Position numbers and translations under genes: made by a program
From: Phalacrocorax aristotelis
Lineage: Eukaryota > Chordata > Aves > Suliformes > Phalacrocoracidae
Direction of reading: 5' to 3'
Length of the DNA: 64,000 nucleotides
Assembly: GCF_949628215.1 (NCBI RefSeq)
Contig: NC_134286.1
Location: 7,812,001 to 7,876,000, forward strand
In this document: piece after piece, positions 23,901 through 49,120 of the stretch
How positions within the stretch are numbered: position 1 is the first letter of the stretch
How the letters are laid out: each line of letters starts with the position of its first letter
The notes under the pieces: generated by a model
The model's input: the letters and a program-made list of their open reading frames with translations, nothing else
The model's database searches: none
Told to the model about the DNA's origin: nothing

Positions 23901-24034
23901 GCTGAAGCAGTGAAGGAGCCCCAAAAGCTTTGGGGTGCAACCTTGGAGGACCAGACCCCACCAGCCTGAGGTGCTTTAGCCCAGAAGGACCCCCAGCAGC
24001 CTCCACCAGAGATCCTTTATGCTTTGGACAAAAA

Positions 24035-24310
24035 GCTTGGTGGGGAAGATTTCTCCTCTCTGTCATTAACCTGACATAATGTCTTTCCTGCTGGCAGCTT
24101 TCAGGCTCAGCAGGTTTGTTATAAAATTCATTATCAGATATTGCAATCACAGTCACCTTTATTGGGCTCTGCATTTACAATAATTAGGCCAATAAACACT
24201 GATTTATAAAAATGACAAGCAGGAACTCCCAGTAAGCAAGAAAAATGTGCTTTCTTTACCAAGCAGTTTCTCACAGGACAAAAATGTAAAAAAAAGTAGA
24301 AACCATCACC
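24035..24310. promoter_or_regulatory. Candidate conserved non-coding block
   Basis: AT-rich stretch with ATTCATTATCAGATATTGCAATCACAG and TACAATAATTAGGCCAATAAAC, packed with GATA, homeobox and CCAAT-like words and free of simple repeats. Called by composition only. Confidence 0.22.
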
Positions 24311-24479
24311 ATAGCTGACAGCAAAGTTAAACAGGTTCTCCTGGGAATTTCCACTTGTCAGCCAAGACCTCACCAGGGACAGACCTGGGGTGCAGACCCC
24401 AGCGCCAGGCAGTCCTGCACGGGGCAGGGGCTGCATCTCCCTTCCCAAGCACTGCAGCCCCCTCCTGCCACAGAGCCAA

Positions 24480-24790
24480 GACAGCTGGGGAGCGAGGGAG
24501 ATGCTGGGGGGTGCAACGGGAAGAAAGCATTGTGGCAGGGAGAGGGAAAGAGCAAGGAGGAGGCAGGAGGAACCAGGAGAGAGAGCAAGAACAAAGCAAA
24601 GGAGGAGAGAGAAATCCAACAGAGGGGAAACACCTTGGAAGGGAGGAAGGGAAAAAATCCCTGCCAGGTAGAACAAGGGGAGAGCAAAGCAATAGGGGAG
24701 AAAGAGTTTGAGAGGGAGCTTCAAGCCTTAATGTTAGGAAAAAAAGATAAGAGCCTCAGCAGGAGGAAATGGGATAAAAGAAAGAAAATT
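24480..24790. repeat. Purine-rich (GA-rich) tract of about 300 bp
   Basis: The plus strand is strongly purine-biased, with long A/G runs interrupted by few pyrimidines. The complementary pyrimidine strand has almost no stop codons in several frames, which accounts for long open frames rich in L, S, F and P there. Such tracts can form triplex (H-DNA) structures. Confidence 0.7.
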
Positions 24791-27700
24791 GTCAATGCAG
24801 ATGTTTTCTGCATGCCTGGACTGCTCCAAAGGCAGAGAAGGCTGGGCTCAGCCCACTGCAGATGGGCTTTGGGAGGCACAGGCTAGGCACGGCCCTGCAG
24901 CAGCAGCGAGCTGAGCCCACTGCAGCAGTCCCTGGCGGGTACGTCGTGTGGAAGGCAAGGGCAGGCAAGCCACACACAGCAGAAGTGTGCAATTGTGGTC
25001 CCAAAGGCAAAGACTCACCAAGTTGAAGAAAGAGCTGAGCTGCAGCCAGCCCAGCTGTGGGGCAAGGAGGCAGCAAGCTTGCAGGGCACAGCATGGGGCA
25101 AGCCATGGCACTGGTGGCCCAGCACCACACAGGGTGCAAGCTGGCCCTCCTGCAAACCCCAGGATGGGTGTTGGGACAGTCCTATGCAGGGGTCAGTGCA
25201 CTGGGACTCAGGCACCTTGCAACAAGGCAATGGCTGAACCACCCAGGTTCTGACAGGGCCCCCATTCACAGTGGGACAGCAGCTCCCAGTACCACCAGTA
25301 CTCACACAGAGCACCAAGGGAGGAAGAAGCCCAGCAGCATGGCAGGAGCACTGTGCCCATGGCTCCCAGCAGCCAGCCTGCTCTCACAGGCAGGCAAACA
25401 GCACATGCCATGGTACAGCATCACCAATATGCTTATCATCAGCCCTCTGTGCCCCCTCTGCAGCCCATCTGCGATCACACATGGCTGAGGCAGAGAGGAA
25501 GCTGCAGAGGAGGAGGAGATCCCCTACCACTGTCACAGCGTGGGCACACAGCCCAGCCTGGCACAGGTCTGGTTAATGCACACAGCACTGCCATGACCCC
25601 ACAGCTCCCACCTCGCCTGCACACACCAGAGCCTCCTCCCTCCTCTGTTTCCCACCTCTTTCATCTATATTCACCCAAATTTTCTCTTTCTGATCCTCAG
25701 CTTTCAGCACCCTGGGCTCCTGGAGCTGCTCAGAGCCCTGCAGCCCTCCTCTGTCAGCCCAAACCTTTCTGCAACCATCCCATCCACCATATACCCCCCA
25801 AGGCAGGGACAGCTGAGCAGCATTGGCTCCAACCACCTTTGCTCATGGGGACCACCTGGTGCCCCAGGTGGAAGCATAGCTGGTGGGAGTGCTCCCCCCA
25901 CCCCGGGCTGGGTACCCCCAGGGCCCCCCTAGGTGCTGGTGAGCATCTGGAGGGGAGCCAGCCTGCAGCAGTTGCTGCCACCCCACATTTCAGCTGGTGC
26001 ACCCCAAAATTCATAGACTTGCAGAGCCTTCCACTGCTTCATTCTGTTTGGGGCAGAGATGGGTAACGATGCTGACTTTGGTTCATTTTGTCTATTTTAT
26101 TGATTTTTTTATATAACTGCTTTTTTTCCAAAAGGAGCCATGCACAGCTTGACCATATGTGTGAGAGCTGAGGAAGAGGCAGTGCCTGAGCTTGAGGCAC
26201 AGAGGAAGCAGCTAGGGCTGCAGGGATATATCGCTGAGAAAGAACCAGGCAAACTCCTACCTCCTGAGCCTCAGGATCTCCCCAGAAACCTCAGCACACC
26301 CAAGAGACCAGCATTCATCCTCCCATCACTGGGATGCTGTACGTGGTCTCAGAGGACAAGGGAAAATGATGCTCGCAGCGTCACAGCACGATGAATTGCA
26401 AGGGCCATCAATGGGACATTTAATGACAATCAAAGAAAAATTAGCTGTGCTGAAATTCTTCAGTTTAATGGATTCCTTCTTGATTAGTCACATTCAGGAG
26501 TAATCTCAATTCTGTCTTTACTCGCTTTAGTAAGTAAACAACATTAATACCTATATCAGGTGACAGTAAAATAACGCAGAAGCCTATGTGATACTGAACT
26601 GATTTGGCAGGAAATTTTTAATATATTAATATTAAATATTTCAGGTTTACTAGCAGTGATATTCAATGGGTTATTCTCTTCACACAATCCCAGTGCAATG
26701 CAGCAATTTTTACCAAAAATTGTCTTCTCCCTGGAGGCTTTCCACTGGCCATGGTGAAATTTGGACCCTGCAGTCCCTCAAAGGGAGACCTGGTGCCTGT
26801 CCCCACGCCAACAGGCTTACCGCTGCTGCTGGGGAAACCCAGAGCATCCATCCATCTTGCAACAGATCCACACACCTACAACATGACATCCACACTTCCT
26901 CGAGGAAACAGGCTGGCCTCGTCCACCTCCTTCTCACACAGTCATCACAGAATTACCCATTTCCACCTAAGCAGGCTGACAATTAATGGCTGCCAGCAGA
27001 GTGCCTGCATCACCCCGAGCATCCATCTGCTGCCATGCACGTGGAACCCAATAACAGCACCCGTATGGCAGATTTGGGCGATGGGCACCGGGGTGGTGGT
27101 TACTGCAGGGCAGAGAGAGACAACGACCCCTTGCACCCCAAGTTATCCTCTCGGTTTCCTTTCTCACATCCAAGAGGAGCTTTACAATATTCCTTCAGAT
27201 CTCAACAACCCTTAAACTATATTGAATAAAATGGTTTTCGGTGTGACACCAATACACAAGTAGCTTTCAATTACATTTTAGCACTCCCAGTAGGAAGTAG
27301 CTCTTTATTGGGAGAAGTGACTTATGATAGTGCAGGATTACGGGTTTGGTCTTTGCATTACAGATATTTGAAGCCTGGTGAAAATAAAAACTGCTCAGCA
27401 CATATTCTATAGATGAGCTGAGCCTTGTGCATGGGGAAGCATTTCTGAAGAAGTTAAGTGGTTGAAATAAAACCGTGTAGTCCTCTAGTAGAACAGACAC
27501 ATGAAACTGTTATTTATCAAGATGAAACCGGCATTTGGATAAAATTCTCCAGCGCTGTTAATAACTTCTGTTGACGAGGGAGTCACAACAGCAGAAATGA
27601 GGTAGACATCCCCCTGAGCTCGGAGGAGCGGGATTTTTCATGGGTTGTGAGCAAGGAGAAGCATGTGTCATCGGTAATAACTTTCTGAGCGGCTCCATCA

Positions 27701-28403
27701 GAATGGCCACCACGAATTTATCTTTTTCTATTCTCTCCAAAAGCTTTGTCAGTTTTGAATAATTTGCTGCGGCTACAGACTGCCAGAGTGCCACATGTCC
27801 ACTTGCATCTCCAACACGAAGTCCAACTCCCCAAGCAGTTTTATCATAATGATGAAGTTTCTTAACTTAAATCAAGGGTGTCTCTGGAGTTCCCTTATGA
27901 CAATGTGAACTTAAGATAAACAATGAATGATGAATAGGCAAATTACTGAAAACTCCCTTCAGCTGAGGCCATATGTGGCTAGTTGATAAGAGGAGGTATG
28001 CGTCCTCTCATCTGGCAAATGTTACAGAAAATGGGATGGTTTGAAGCAGAGACTGTTCTGTGTAATCAGCCACTGGCTAATGAGCAATTTCCTTTTATAT
28101 GTGATTTTTCCCTTTCTCTGTTTGCTGTCCAGGATGTTGGAAGCAGGGAGGGAGCCAGCAATCCGATCAACATGCATGCAAAAGCGTCGCTCTGGTATAA
28201 GTCACTGCCCTCTGCACCCACAGTGGGTCCCGGTCTGAGACACAACCGCAGCAGGAGATGGCTAAGGGCTGTGTGATGGTGCTGTACGTGTCTCCCGAAG
28301 GCAAGGAGGCCTTTCCTGAGAGACCCACCCAAACCAGGGTAAGGCACCGTCTGTAAGCCTACCAGCAGTCTGCTCAAAGCTTTGTGTGTGCGACAGCAAA
28401 GGG

Positions 28404-28459
28404 GGACAGACACCTTGGACCGTGGCTGAGGACCAAAGGACAGACACCTTGGACTGTGG
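28404..28459 (+). repeat. Two copies of a 20-bp word 34 bp apart
   Basis: GGACAGACACCTTGGAC(C/T)GTGG occurs at 28404 and 28438 with one mismatch. This is a short, fairly recent local duplication. No function is apparent. Confidence 0.75.
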
Positions 28460-28729
28460 GTGCAGCACCCCAGACAAGCTGTAAGCCAGTGCTCTGGATG
28501 TATTTTGGGGCTGGAATACCTGAAAGAGCAAAGTGAGAGGCACTTCTACTGAGAGACCCCCCAGCGGCACCCAAGGAGAAGGGGCAAAGGCTGGGAGGGG
28601 CAGACACAGCTGGGACCCCCCGGGTGCGGTGGCTTCATGTCATGCCCCCCAGCTCCATTTGGGAGTGGGTGCCACCGCTGCCACCACACCATCCTGCACT
28701 GAGAGCCACGAGGTGCCATGTCCCACAGT

Positions 28730-29520
28730 AAACGATATGATTTACTTACTACCTATGGAATTGCCCAATTAATTCTCTATCCACATTAATATTATGGCTC
28801 ATTTTTAACTTTACTGTCTCCATCGTTCCAATTTAGTGCTGCTCAGAGATGCTGCCACTGACCTTAATGGGTTTTTCATTATAACAAAGAGCACCACATT
28901 AATCACGATGAGTTTTCAGCTGAAGATTGCTACCCGAGCCCCACTGCTTTGGGGATCTGCTTTTTACCAGTTTGGGGACCTATATTATTTCTGCCAGGCT
29001 TCTCACCCCTGCTCACACCGCGCATGAACCTTCATGCTGTCCAGGAGGAATTTCTTAGTATAACATTTCCAGGCGCAGAGATTTTATGTGGCAGTCAAGC
29101 TACGCTGCAGATATGATAGATTTTTCTGGGCAAATTGGAGCAAGAAGTAGAAAACAGAAAGGATGCACCAGTCGTAGCCAATGAGCCTCTTATTGTCCTG
29201 TACAAAAATCAAATGCCTTTTAATCATTTCAAATGTTCTTCTGGGTATCAATTAGTCACACATTAATATCAGTATTGCTTCTCTTACTCAGTTCACGTCA
29301 GATTAAATTCTCCCCTGTCATATAGACCCGCGCTCATTAGCTTCAAGGAAAATTAGTGATTGTTCCCTCTTCATTGGCACTGATGGGAGATTTACATCAG
29401 AACTGCTTTTTATACGAAGAACCTGATTGTCATCTTAAAGAGGCTGAGGGGTTTTTCCCCCAAATTATTGTCCTTTCATGGAGAATCAATTTTGTTCTTT
29501 CTCTGAAGCCCTGAATACTG
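28730..29520. promoter_or_regulatory. Candidate conserved non-coding cluster upstream of TNMD
   Basis: Nearly 800 bp of AT-rich, repeat-free, CpG-poor sequence with many TAAT cores (CCAATTAATTCTC, CACATTAATCACG, TATCAATTAGTCACACATTAAT). It lies about 2.3-3.1 kb upstream of the TNMD start codon, and 22 kb upstream of PCDH19 on the other strand. It may serve either gene. Confidence 0.3.
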
Positions 29521-29820
29521 AGCCTGGACACAGAGGAATGGGGAAATAAAACCATTCCTGACCAGCGTCATCCATGGTTTCTGCCCCTCTCTGCATCCTA
29601 AGTATCCCTCTCCCCATCAGGATCTAGCGGCTGTCACACAGCCCACAGCTGCTGAGGGTAAGGACAGTTTGGGTCACACAGGGGTTTGCCACCGTCAAGC
29701 CCCCTGATTCAAGACTGGGTGTTTATAATGCTCTCTATGGAGAGTGGCAGTGTGGAGGGGTCCCATCCAGCTCCCTGCCCAGCACAGGGGCGGGGGAGCA
29801 CAGGGCTGAGCTGGCTCTGG

Positions 29821-29876
29821 GTCTGTATGTGCGTACACGTGTGCATGGGTGTGTGTGCAGGGGTGTGTACATGCTC
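29821..29876. repeat. TG/CA-rich alternating purine-pyrimidine patch
   Basis: Interrupted TG repeats including GTACACGTGTGCATG. Alternating purine-pyrimidine sequence of this sort can adopt Z-DNA. It contains a CACGTG palindrome. Confidence 0.7.
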
Positions 29877-31324
29877 ACCCCTGTCGTCCCCATCTCTCCT
29901 GGCCAGCAGTGCCAAGTTTTGCAGGCTGCAGCAAAACAAGGGCTCCAGCCCTGCAGCGGATCCCCCTGCACCCCCCACCGCTCACCCCAGCCACTCCATC
30001 CCCAGCACTTGCCAAGCGCTGGAAGGGACCGATGATATTTATTGAGTTTTATTAACTCCCAGCCCTGGGAGGTTCTCACCTCTTCCAGCTAATTCAGATG
30101 CCCGACTCCTGCCAGAGTTACAGTGATTGCCATTAAAAAGCTTGACATTTACCTTACAACAGTAATAAAATAATAATGCCTAATTTGGTTTACGAGTGGT
30201 ATTTGCAGTGTTTCCTGTGCCTGGAGTGGGGGATATTGTGAAGATCACTGCTATGCTGATCAATTATGTCTGCTTAACAGCACTGCTGTAATTCTTTCCT
30301 GTAATCATAACCGTCTTTCAGTAGAGCTGCTCCAAAGTTTTCCTTTAAAACTGTAATTTTGACAGGAAAATAAAATGTTTTCAGATACTTCAGTTTCCAG
30401 TGAATAACAAAACCTTTGGAGGTGAAACTTTCCAGTGAAAAGTGGAGAAAGACAAACCTGGTGTCTGCACAGAGTTTGCTGCATTTAGACTTCCAAAATC
30501 TTTCAGATATTTTTAAAGGCTGCCTGTGATTGCTTTCTATTAAAAAGTGATTTTTCTCCTCCAAATAACCTGCTGTCTTTCACTCGTCAATATGATTCCC
30601 TCCTGTTTGGGAACGGGAATTTGGAAAAAATGTTAATATTTGCTTCTCAAATATTAAAAACCCCTGGTGTGTTTTACATCCCTGAGCCATTGCTACATAG
30701 TTAAGGGAAGGAGAGCTGGCCCTGGGGCTGCTGCTGGGCTGCGGGGTGAGGAGCTCCTACCCACAGAGCCCAAACCCCTCTGCAGGGAGCCAATACACAT
30801 GAGGGCACACACACACAGGCACAATGCTTTCCCCAAGATATTCAGCAACTCCACTTCCATCCCGCTTGGATTTACCCTTGGGATGCGGGCAGCAATGCCC
30901 TGACATGCTCACAAAGCCAGCTCCAGACCTGCTAAAAGCAATTTCTTTCTCCATTTCTCACCCTGAGCAAAACTCGACATGGATTTTCTTCTTTTCAGTG
31001 CAATTTTAATTAGTGCATGATGCACTCTGTATTTTTATGAGCACAAACAGTTTGGAAAAACAGTGCATGCCAGCTCCTCTACACCAGGGAGCCTCATCCT
31101 GTTCAGACTAGAAACTTCACACTGCATTGCTGAAAGCCTTTCTTAAGAGGGGTTCATTTCCTGTACGATTTCATCACATGGACATTTTTGAACAAAGGAA
31201 AAATTTAGTCAGGAAATTCCTGGCTAGGCCGACTTTGGGGCAAGGCTCTGCGCAAAGCGGGTGTGGGATGTCAGAGCCCTCCATGGGGAGAGCTCGGGCT
31301 TCGCACCACGTTGCTGAGGGCTGG

Positions 31325-31385
31325 CAGTGAGTGCATGCACACGTGTATGCACACACGTGCACACTCATGCCCGCGCACACACCTG
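31325..31385. repeat. CA/TG-rich patch about 0.5 kb upstream of TNMD
   Basis: Interrupted CA/TG repeats with two ACACGTG words (near 31340 and 31353). It lies inside the 5' flank of TNMD and carries E-box palindromes, so it could be read by basic helix-loop-helix factors as well as being a simple repeat. Confidence 0.65.
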
Positions 31386-31857
31386 CCGCCCCTGCCATGC
31401 CCATGCCCCCCGAATGCCTCGCAGGCACCCCGCCCGTGCCCCCCTGAATGCACGAGCACAGGCGAGCAGCCCCCCGAGGACGGCAGTGCCCACGTCCCCA
31501 GATCTCCAGCGGGGCCAGGAGCCCTTGCACAGCCTGGGTGCCTCTAGCCAGCAGTGCAGGGGCAGAAGCGGAGGGTGGAAACAGAGCTTAAACAAAAAAT
31601 TGGGACCCTGGATGGGGCCAATGAACACCACGGAGCAGAGCTTTGTGTGGGCTCATCTCCAAAAACATGGGAATGGCTTGCACCCTGCAAACAGCAAGCG
31701 CTGCGGGAGCACCCGGGACCCAGCAGGCTGTGGGGGAAAGCTGGCTGCCGCCGTTGTGGGGGCGGCAGAGACCCAGCCTTCCTCCCCGCGTGTGCAGCCC
31801 AGAGCTTCCGTAACTCCACCTCGGAGCGGGCTCACGTCCTCGCACACAGAGGAGACC

Positions 31858-40670
<8,813 letters not shown>

Positions 40671-40929
40671 CACCTGCCTCACAGCACCCAGGGCTTGGGT
40701 GCCGCCCCATGCCCGCCTGCCTCATTGCCACCCATCTGGATGCATCCTGACGCAGCCAACGCGCAGGTTGTTACCAGCTTGATTGCCGGCAAGCATGCGA
40801 GCCCGCCGGCCGCGACACCCTCACCGAGCGCACACCGCCTGACCCCCCTGCATCCTGCACTGCTCCCGCGGCGCTGGGGGAGGCCGTGCTCGAGTGCATC
40901 GTCGCCACGCTGAGCAGCAAGAGGCAAAC

Positions 40930-40935
40930 AATAAA
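40930..40935 (+). terminator. TNMD: TNMD poly(A) signal
   Basis: AATAAA stands 260 bases after the TNMD stop codon and is followed by a TTGTATG-rich stretch, the expected order for cleavage near 40955. Confidence 0.8.
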
Positions 40936-40959
40936 AGTCTTGTATGAGCGATTGCAAAG

Positions 40960-43520
40960 AAAATGGAAAGTCGTTTAGTCTCAGTCTGTGATGCTTAATG
41001 GGTCTGAGAAGTGATCTAATTGCTCGGCTGCCTTGTCACGAGCATCCATAACTCAGGTACTGGAACTGCCAGAGTTTGCCTTGCTGGGAACGTGCGGCAG
41101 TCCCTAATTTGCTCCCTGACCATGCTGGTTGTTGTTCAGCACGTCCAGACCCTCTGCTCTGGCATGCTCTGATGTGTTCGGGAGTTACTAGTGGCAGCTG
41201 AGGGGTGGCACCAGTCCCACGGGAGCAATGTGTAGCATGGTAGTGTGCAGGCAAGGCGGGCAGGAGCAGGCATAAGGAGCCTCCAGGGAGCAGGGCAGCC
41301 AAAGCCGGAGGGAGCAGTGGCACAGAGGACTCCAAGTGCCATCAGCTGTCCCAGCCCTGTGACCAACGAACAGGCAAAACCCAAGCTGTAGAAGGCAAAA
41401 AAAAGTCCTTGGCACTGCCGCTGCCCTGAGCAGGATACTGCCTGCAGCAGTGCTGAGGGCTAACGGCCAAAATCCCCATGCACCCCCCGCACAGCCTTCC
41501 TCTGCTCATGGCCTCGGTGCTTGTGCCAGAGCCCAGGTTCCAGCTTTCATCCCAAGGAGCTGGCTGCTGCTGAGGAGCTTTGACAGCCCACGAGTGTCAC
41601 TGGGTAAAACCTTCTTGGTGTCACTGAGGGTGACCGTGCTGCCACGGCTGGGGCTTTCCAGAAAAAAACACCTGGGTGGATGAGCCTGCCCAGCCATGAG
41701 TACAGAGGAGGGAGCAAGGGGTTGGGCTCTGCTCACTGCCACTGTGCTGGGTGCTGGCCACAGTGTCCCCAGGGCTGCCAGGCCCTCCCTGCATCCCTGC
41801 GGCTCCCATGGGGAAGTGAGCACATTTTAAGAGCAGTTCCCTCCATCGCTGTTCACAGCTGTGCTGACAATGTGATTAAAATGCTGGCAGCCACCAGGAG
41901 CATGATGCAGCAGAGGTCCCCACACAGCATCCCAAGGGACACCGACCAGCCTTGGGGACACCAGGTGTTTCTGACAAGTCCCCCAAGACATTTATCCCCC
42001 TGAATGGGGATGTCCAAATGCAGTGGGACATGTGAAACCCACCTGGCCACAGCTACGGCAGAAAACCGGAGCCGTGGGGCCAGCCAGCTGTGCTCGTGTC
42101 CCGGCTCAGTTGGTCCAGCCAGGTCACCAAGGGACATCCAATACCTTTGCCAGGACAGCAGTGTCCCAGCTCTGCCCAGCGTCTCCCCCAGCACATGCCT
42201 GTACCACTAGGACATCACTGATGTCTCTCCAAATGACAGCAAGGTGTCTACATAAGCACTATTTAACTAGTTAAGATCTGCACCCTCTGATGGCCACAGT
42301 GTCTGTCACTGGCCACGGGGGTGAGCAGGCTGGACAAGCCTGCTGGTTTTGCCCACAGGTTTTCCTGCAGCAGCTCAGAAGCCTCCGGGGTCCCCATGCC
42401 ACCCTCCGCCAGCACCATCCCTGACCAGCACCGCCTCTGCCATCCAGCCCAGGAAGAAGCTGCCTGCAGAGGCAGGGGCACAGACCAGTGCAGGGTCGCT
42501 TCCTTCTGCACAGGCTTCCTCATGAGGATGGGTTTATCCAAACCTGGCCCTGCTTCTCACGCGTTCCTGCCCTGTCTCCATCTGCCCCTTAATTGCCGTT
42601 GGCCAAACTCTCCAACCCAGTTTCTGTGCTCTGACACACTGCCTCGCTGTCTCAATCCAGGCGGTTTTTGGTCAGCCAGGCACTGACAACAGTCTGACTT
42701 ACTCACCCAGGTTAAACACAACATCAGGGTTTTGGGTGTTCCCCTCCATGTTCCTCGGTCAGCAGTGAGGCTGCCCTGCACTGGGTCATTTGCCACACCA
42801 TGGGGCGGTTTGGCGGGGGCAGCTCACCCAGCATGGGAGCAGCAGTTGCCAGAGGGCTGATGCTGACAAAAGGCCATCACTCCTACCCGTGGCTTAAATG
42901 CTCCTTTTACACCTGCCTCCTCCCCAGGAGCAGGACAGGTAGCCCCGGCAGCCAGCCGGCTGCTCCAAGCCACAGCTTTTGTGAGTTCGGTGCTTCAGAC
43001 CTAAAAATCCCCCAAGCTCAGCAGGAGGTGAGCTTCACCGCACCACCGCAGCATCAGGCTCAGTAAGGCAAAGTCTTGCTGATGAAACAGCCCAAAGATG
43101 AGCAGTACCAAATGAACACAAAAGCTTAAATCCACGCTTCTTGCCCCAGGGAGAGGCTGGGGATGCTGGCAGCTCCAGCAGCGCTGCCCTGCCCTTTGCT
43201 CCAAGCGAGCGGCCAGCTGGCAGGAGATGCATGCGTTTGCACAGGGCTGAATTCATCTCCCCGGCTTCTGGGCTGGGATGCTCCAGGCCTTCTGCTTCAG
43301 CACTGTTACACAACCGCTGTTACGAAGAAAATTCAATTACAGAAGTTATTTGTAAGCACAAGTGCACCAGTGAGCACTGGAGAAACGTGAGTTGCAGTGG
43401 TCCAGAGGTTACTGGCTGGCCCTAGGCGAGCAGATTACCTCCCGGGGCGGTTGCTGCTCTTTGCAGGGACACAAGCAGAAGAATTTCCGAGAGAGGAAAA
43501 GAAAAGCCAAGGCAGTTTCA
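40960..43520. other. TNMD-TSPAN6 convergent intergenic region
   Basis: About 2.6 kb between the two 3' ends. Mixed, mostly GC-moderate sequence with chance frames on both strands. I recognise no gene, RNA or repeat here. Confidence 0.6.
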
Positions 43521-43524
43521 TAGA

Positions 43525-44514
43525 GTAAAATATCTTAATATTTATTGTGTCTCAGGACAAGAGAGTTCTACTCAATACACAAAATGAGTTAAAGCAGCAT
43601 ATAATACTGACGATCAAGTCACAGCTGACTCGGTGCAAGGACACCTACCAAGGTAAAGGCACCAGGAGCTACATACATCACCAAACCTCGCTACAGCTTA
43701 CAAAGAATCACTACAGCCTGTACTTAAAAAAGTACAACTATAAAAAAAATATATAAAACCCAGGGCAGGGATGAGAGAGAGCTTGGCAACAAGCCAACAC
43801 CTTGCTGAGCCAAGGGCATCAGTCAGGCAGGGCTCCGTTTTAACAGAGTAACAGTCCCATCTCAAAAGCAACCGTGTCCAGAGAGCGAGGGGACATCAAG
43901 GGGTTGCCGGAGGTGAGGGGAAGCATCGCTTTCCCGACAGAGGCACCAAGGATGAGCACTGGGAGTCCCGCGAGGCCACCAGCATGGTCAGCTCGGCATG
44001 GCACTCAAACGCGCCGCTGAGGAAAGAGCTGGGGTCTGTGGTGCCCTGGGGAGCACGCTTGCTGTAACCACCGCAGCTACACCAATTATCCCACGCAGTG
44101 GCACAGCAGAGTAGTGTTAGGACAAGTCCCTGAGCGCACCAGGACAGCTGCTGCACTCGTTTCTAAGAGTTAGTTGAGAAGAATATCAGTCAGTTCAAAG
44201 CAAGACTTCACGAAGCGGCATCCAGAGGAAAACTGGAGGTGGTGGCATCCTCCCCAACCACAGAGAGCATACCCTGCAATGCACAAGACAAAGCGTTAAC
44301 AGACAAGGCAGGACCTATACGTGATTTAAAATGATGTAGCAGACACGGTCTTGCAGTTGCCCTCCATCCCTACATGTCCCCAGAAGTGTACCCGCCGCCA
44401 TACTGAAGGTCCCCAGGGGCAACCAGGCAGCAGCCAGGGATGCAGAGGCAGCCCACCGAGCTTACATCGCTGGACAGACATACCTGGCCACAGCCACGGT
44501 GTGCTGGGGGCCAG
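43525..44514 (-). other. TSPAN6: TSPAN6 3'UTR, probably with a UTR intron
   Basis: The 3' untranslated region runs from the stop codon to the AATAAA signal. About 30 bases after the stop lies a consensus donor (CAG|GTATGT, last exon base 44484), and a plausible acceptor (TTGCAG) precedes 44273. The mammalian gene likewise has an untranslated last exon. Splicing of 44483-44274 is inferred from these sites. Confidence 0.55.
43541..43546 (-). terminator. TSPAN6: TSPAN6 poly(A) signal
   Basis: Minus-strand AATAAA (CACAATAAATATT) about 970 bases beyond the stop codon, the first good signal on this strand after the gene. Confidence 0.65.
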
Positions 44515-48930
<4,416 letters not shown>

Positions 48931-49120
48931 GGCCGACACGGGCCCTCTCCTGCCGGGACGGGCCCCGCCCCCGAGCCCCGCCCCGCCCGGCAGGCCCCGC
49001 CCCGCCCCGCCCCGCCCCGCCGGAGGCGCCCGAGCGGCGACGGAGGTTGCCGAGCGCTCACGGAAACGGCCGAGAGCGCCCGAAGGGGCGCCGCTCCTCC
49101 CCGGGAGGGGGCACCCGCTG

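Larger units (their letters stand above)
15691..24030. other. Gene-free interval, PCDH19-TNMD part 2
   Basis: No gene was recognised. AT-rich candidate regulatory blocks lie at 15.66-15.76, 16.69-16.89 and 18.88-18.98 kb and at 21.04-21.24 kb. T homopolymers occur at about 20198-20213, and an A run at about 22579-22590. A 42-bp imperfect duplication lies at 20.87-20.96 kb. The rest is ordinary mixed sequence with chance open frames. Confidence 0.5.
24791..31300. other. Gene-free interval, PCDH19-TNMD part 3
   Basis: From 24.8 to 26.05 kb the DNA is C-rich with long chance frames, including one of 237 codons at 25353-26066 with no family resemblance. From 26.4 to 30.6 kb several AT-rich, CpG-poor, repeat-free blocks follow (26.40-26.66, 27.18-27.95, 28.73-29.52, 30.10-30.66 kb), the densest run of enhancer-like sequence in the window. 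A TG/CA-rich patch lies at 29821-29876, and a 34-bp repeat near 28.4 kb. Confidence 0.5.

Noticed and set aside
24134-24724. Minus-strand frame of 196 codons rich in L, S, F and P
   Set aside because: It is the complement of the purine-rich tract, which lacks stop codons for compositional reasons.
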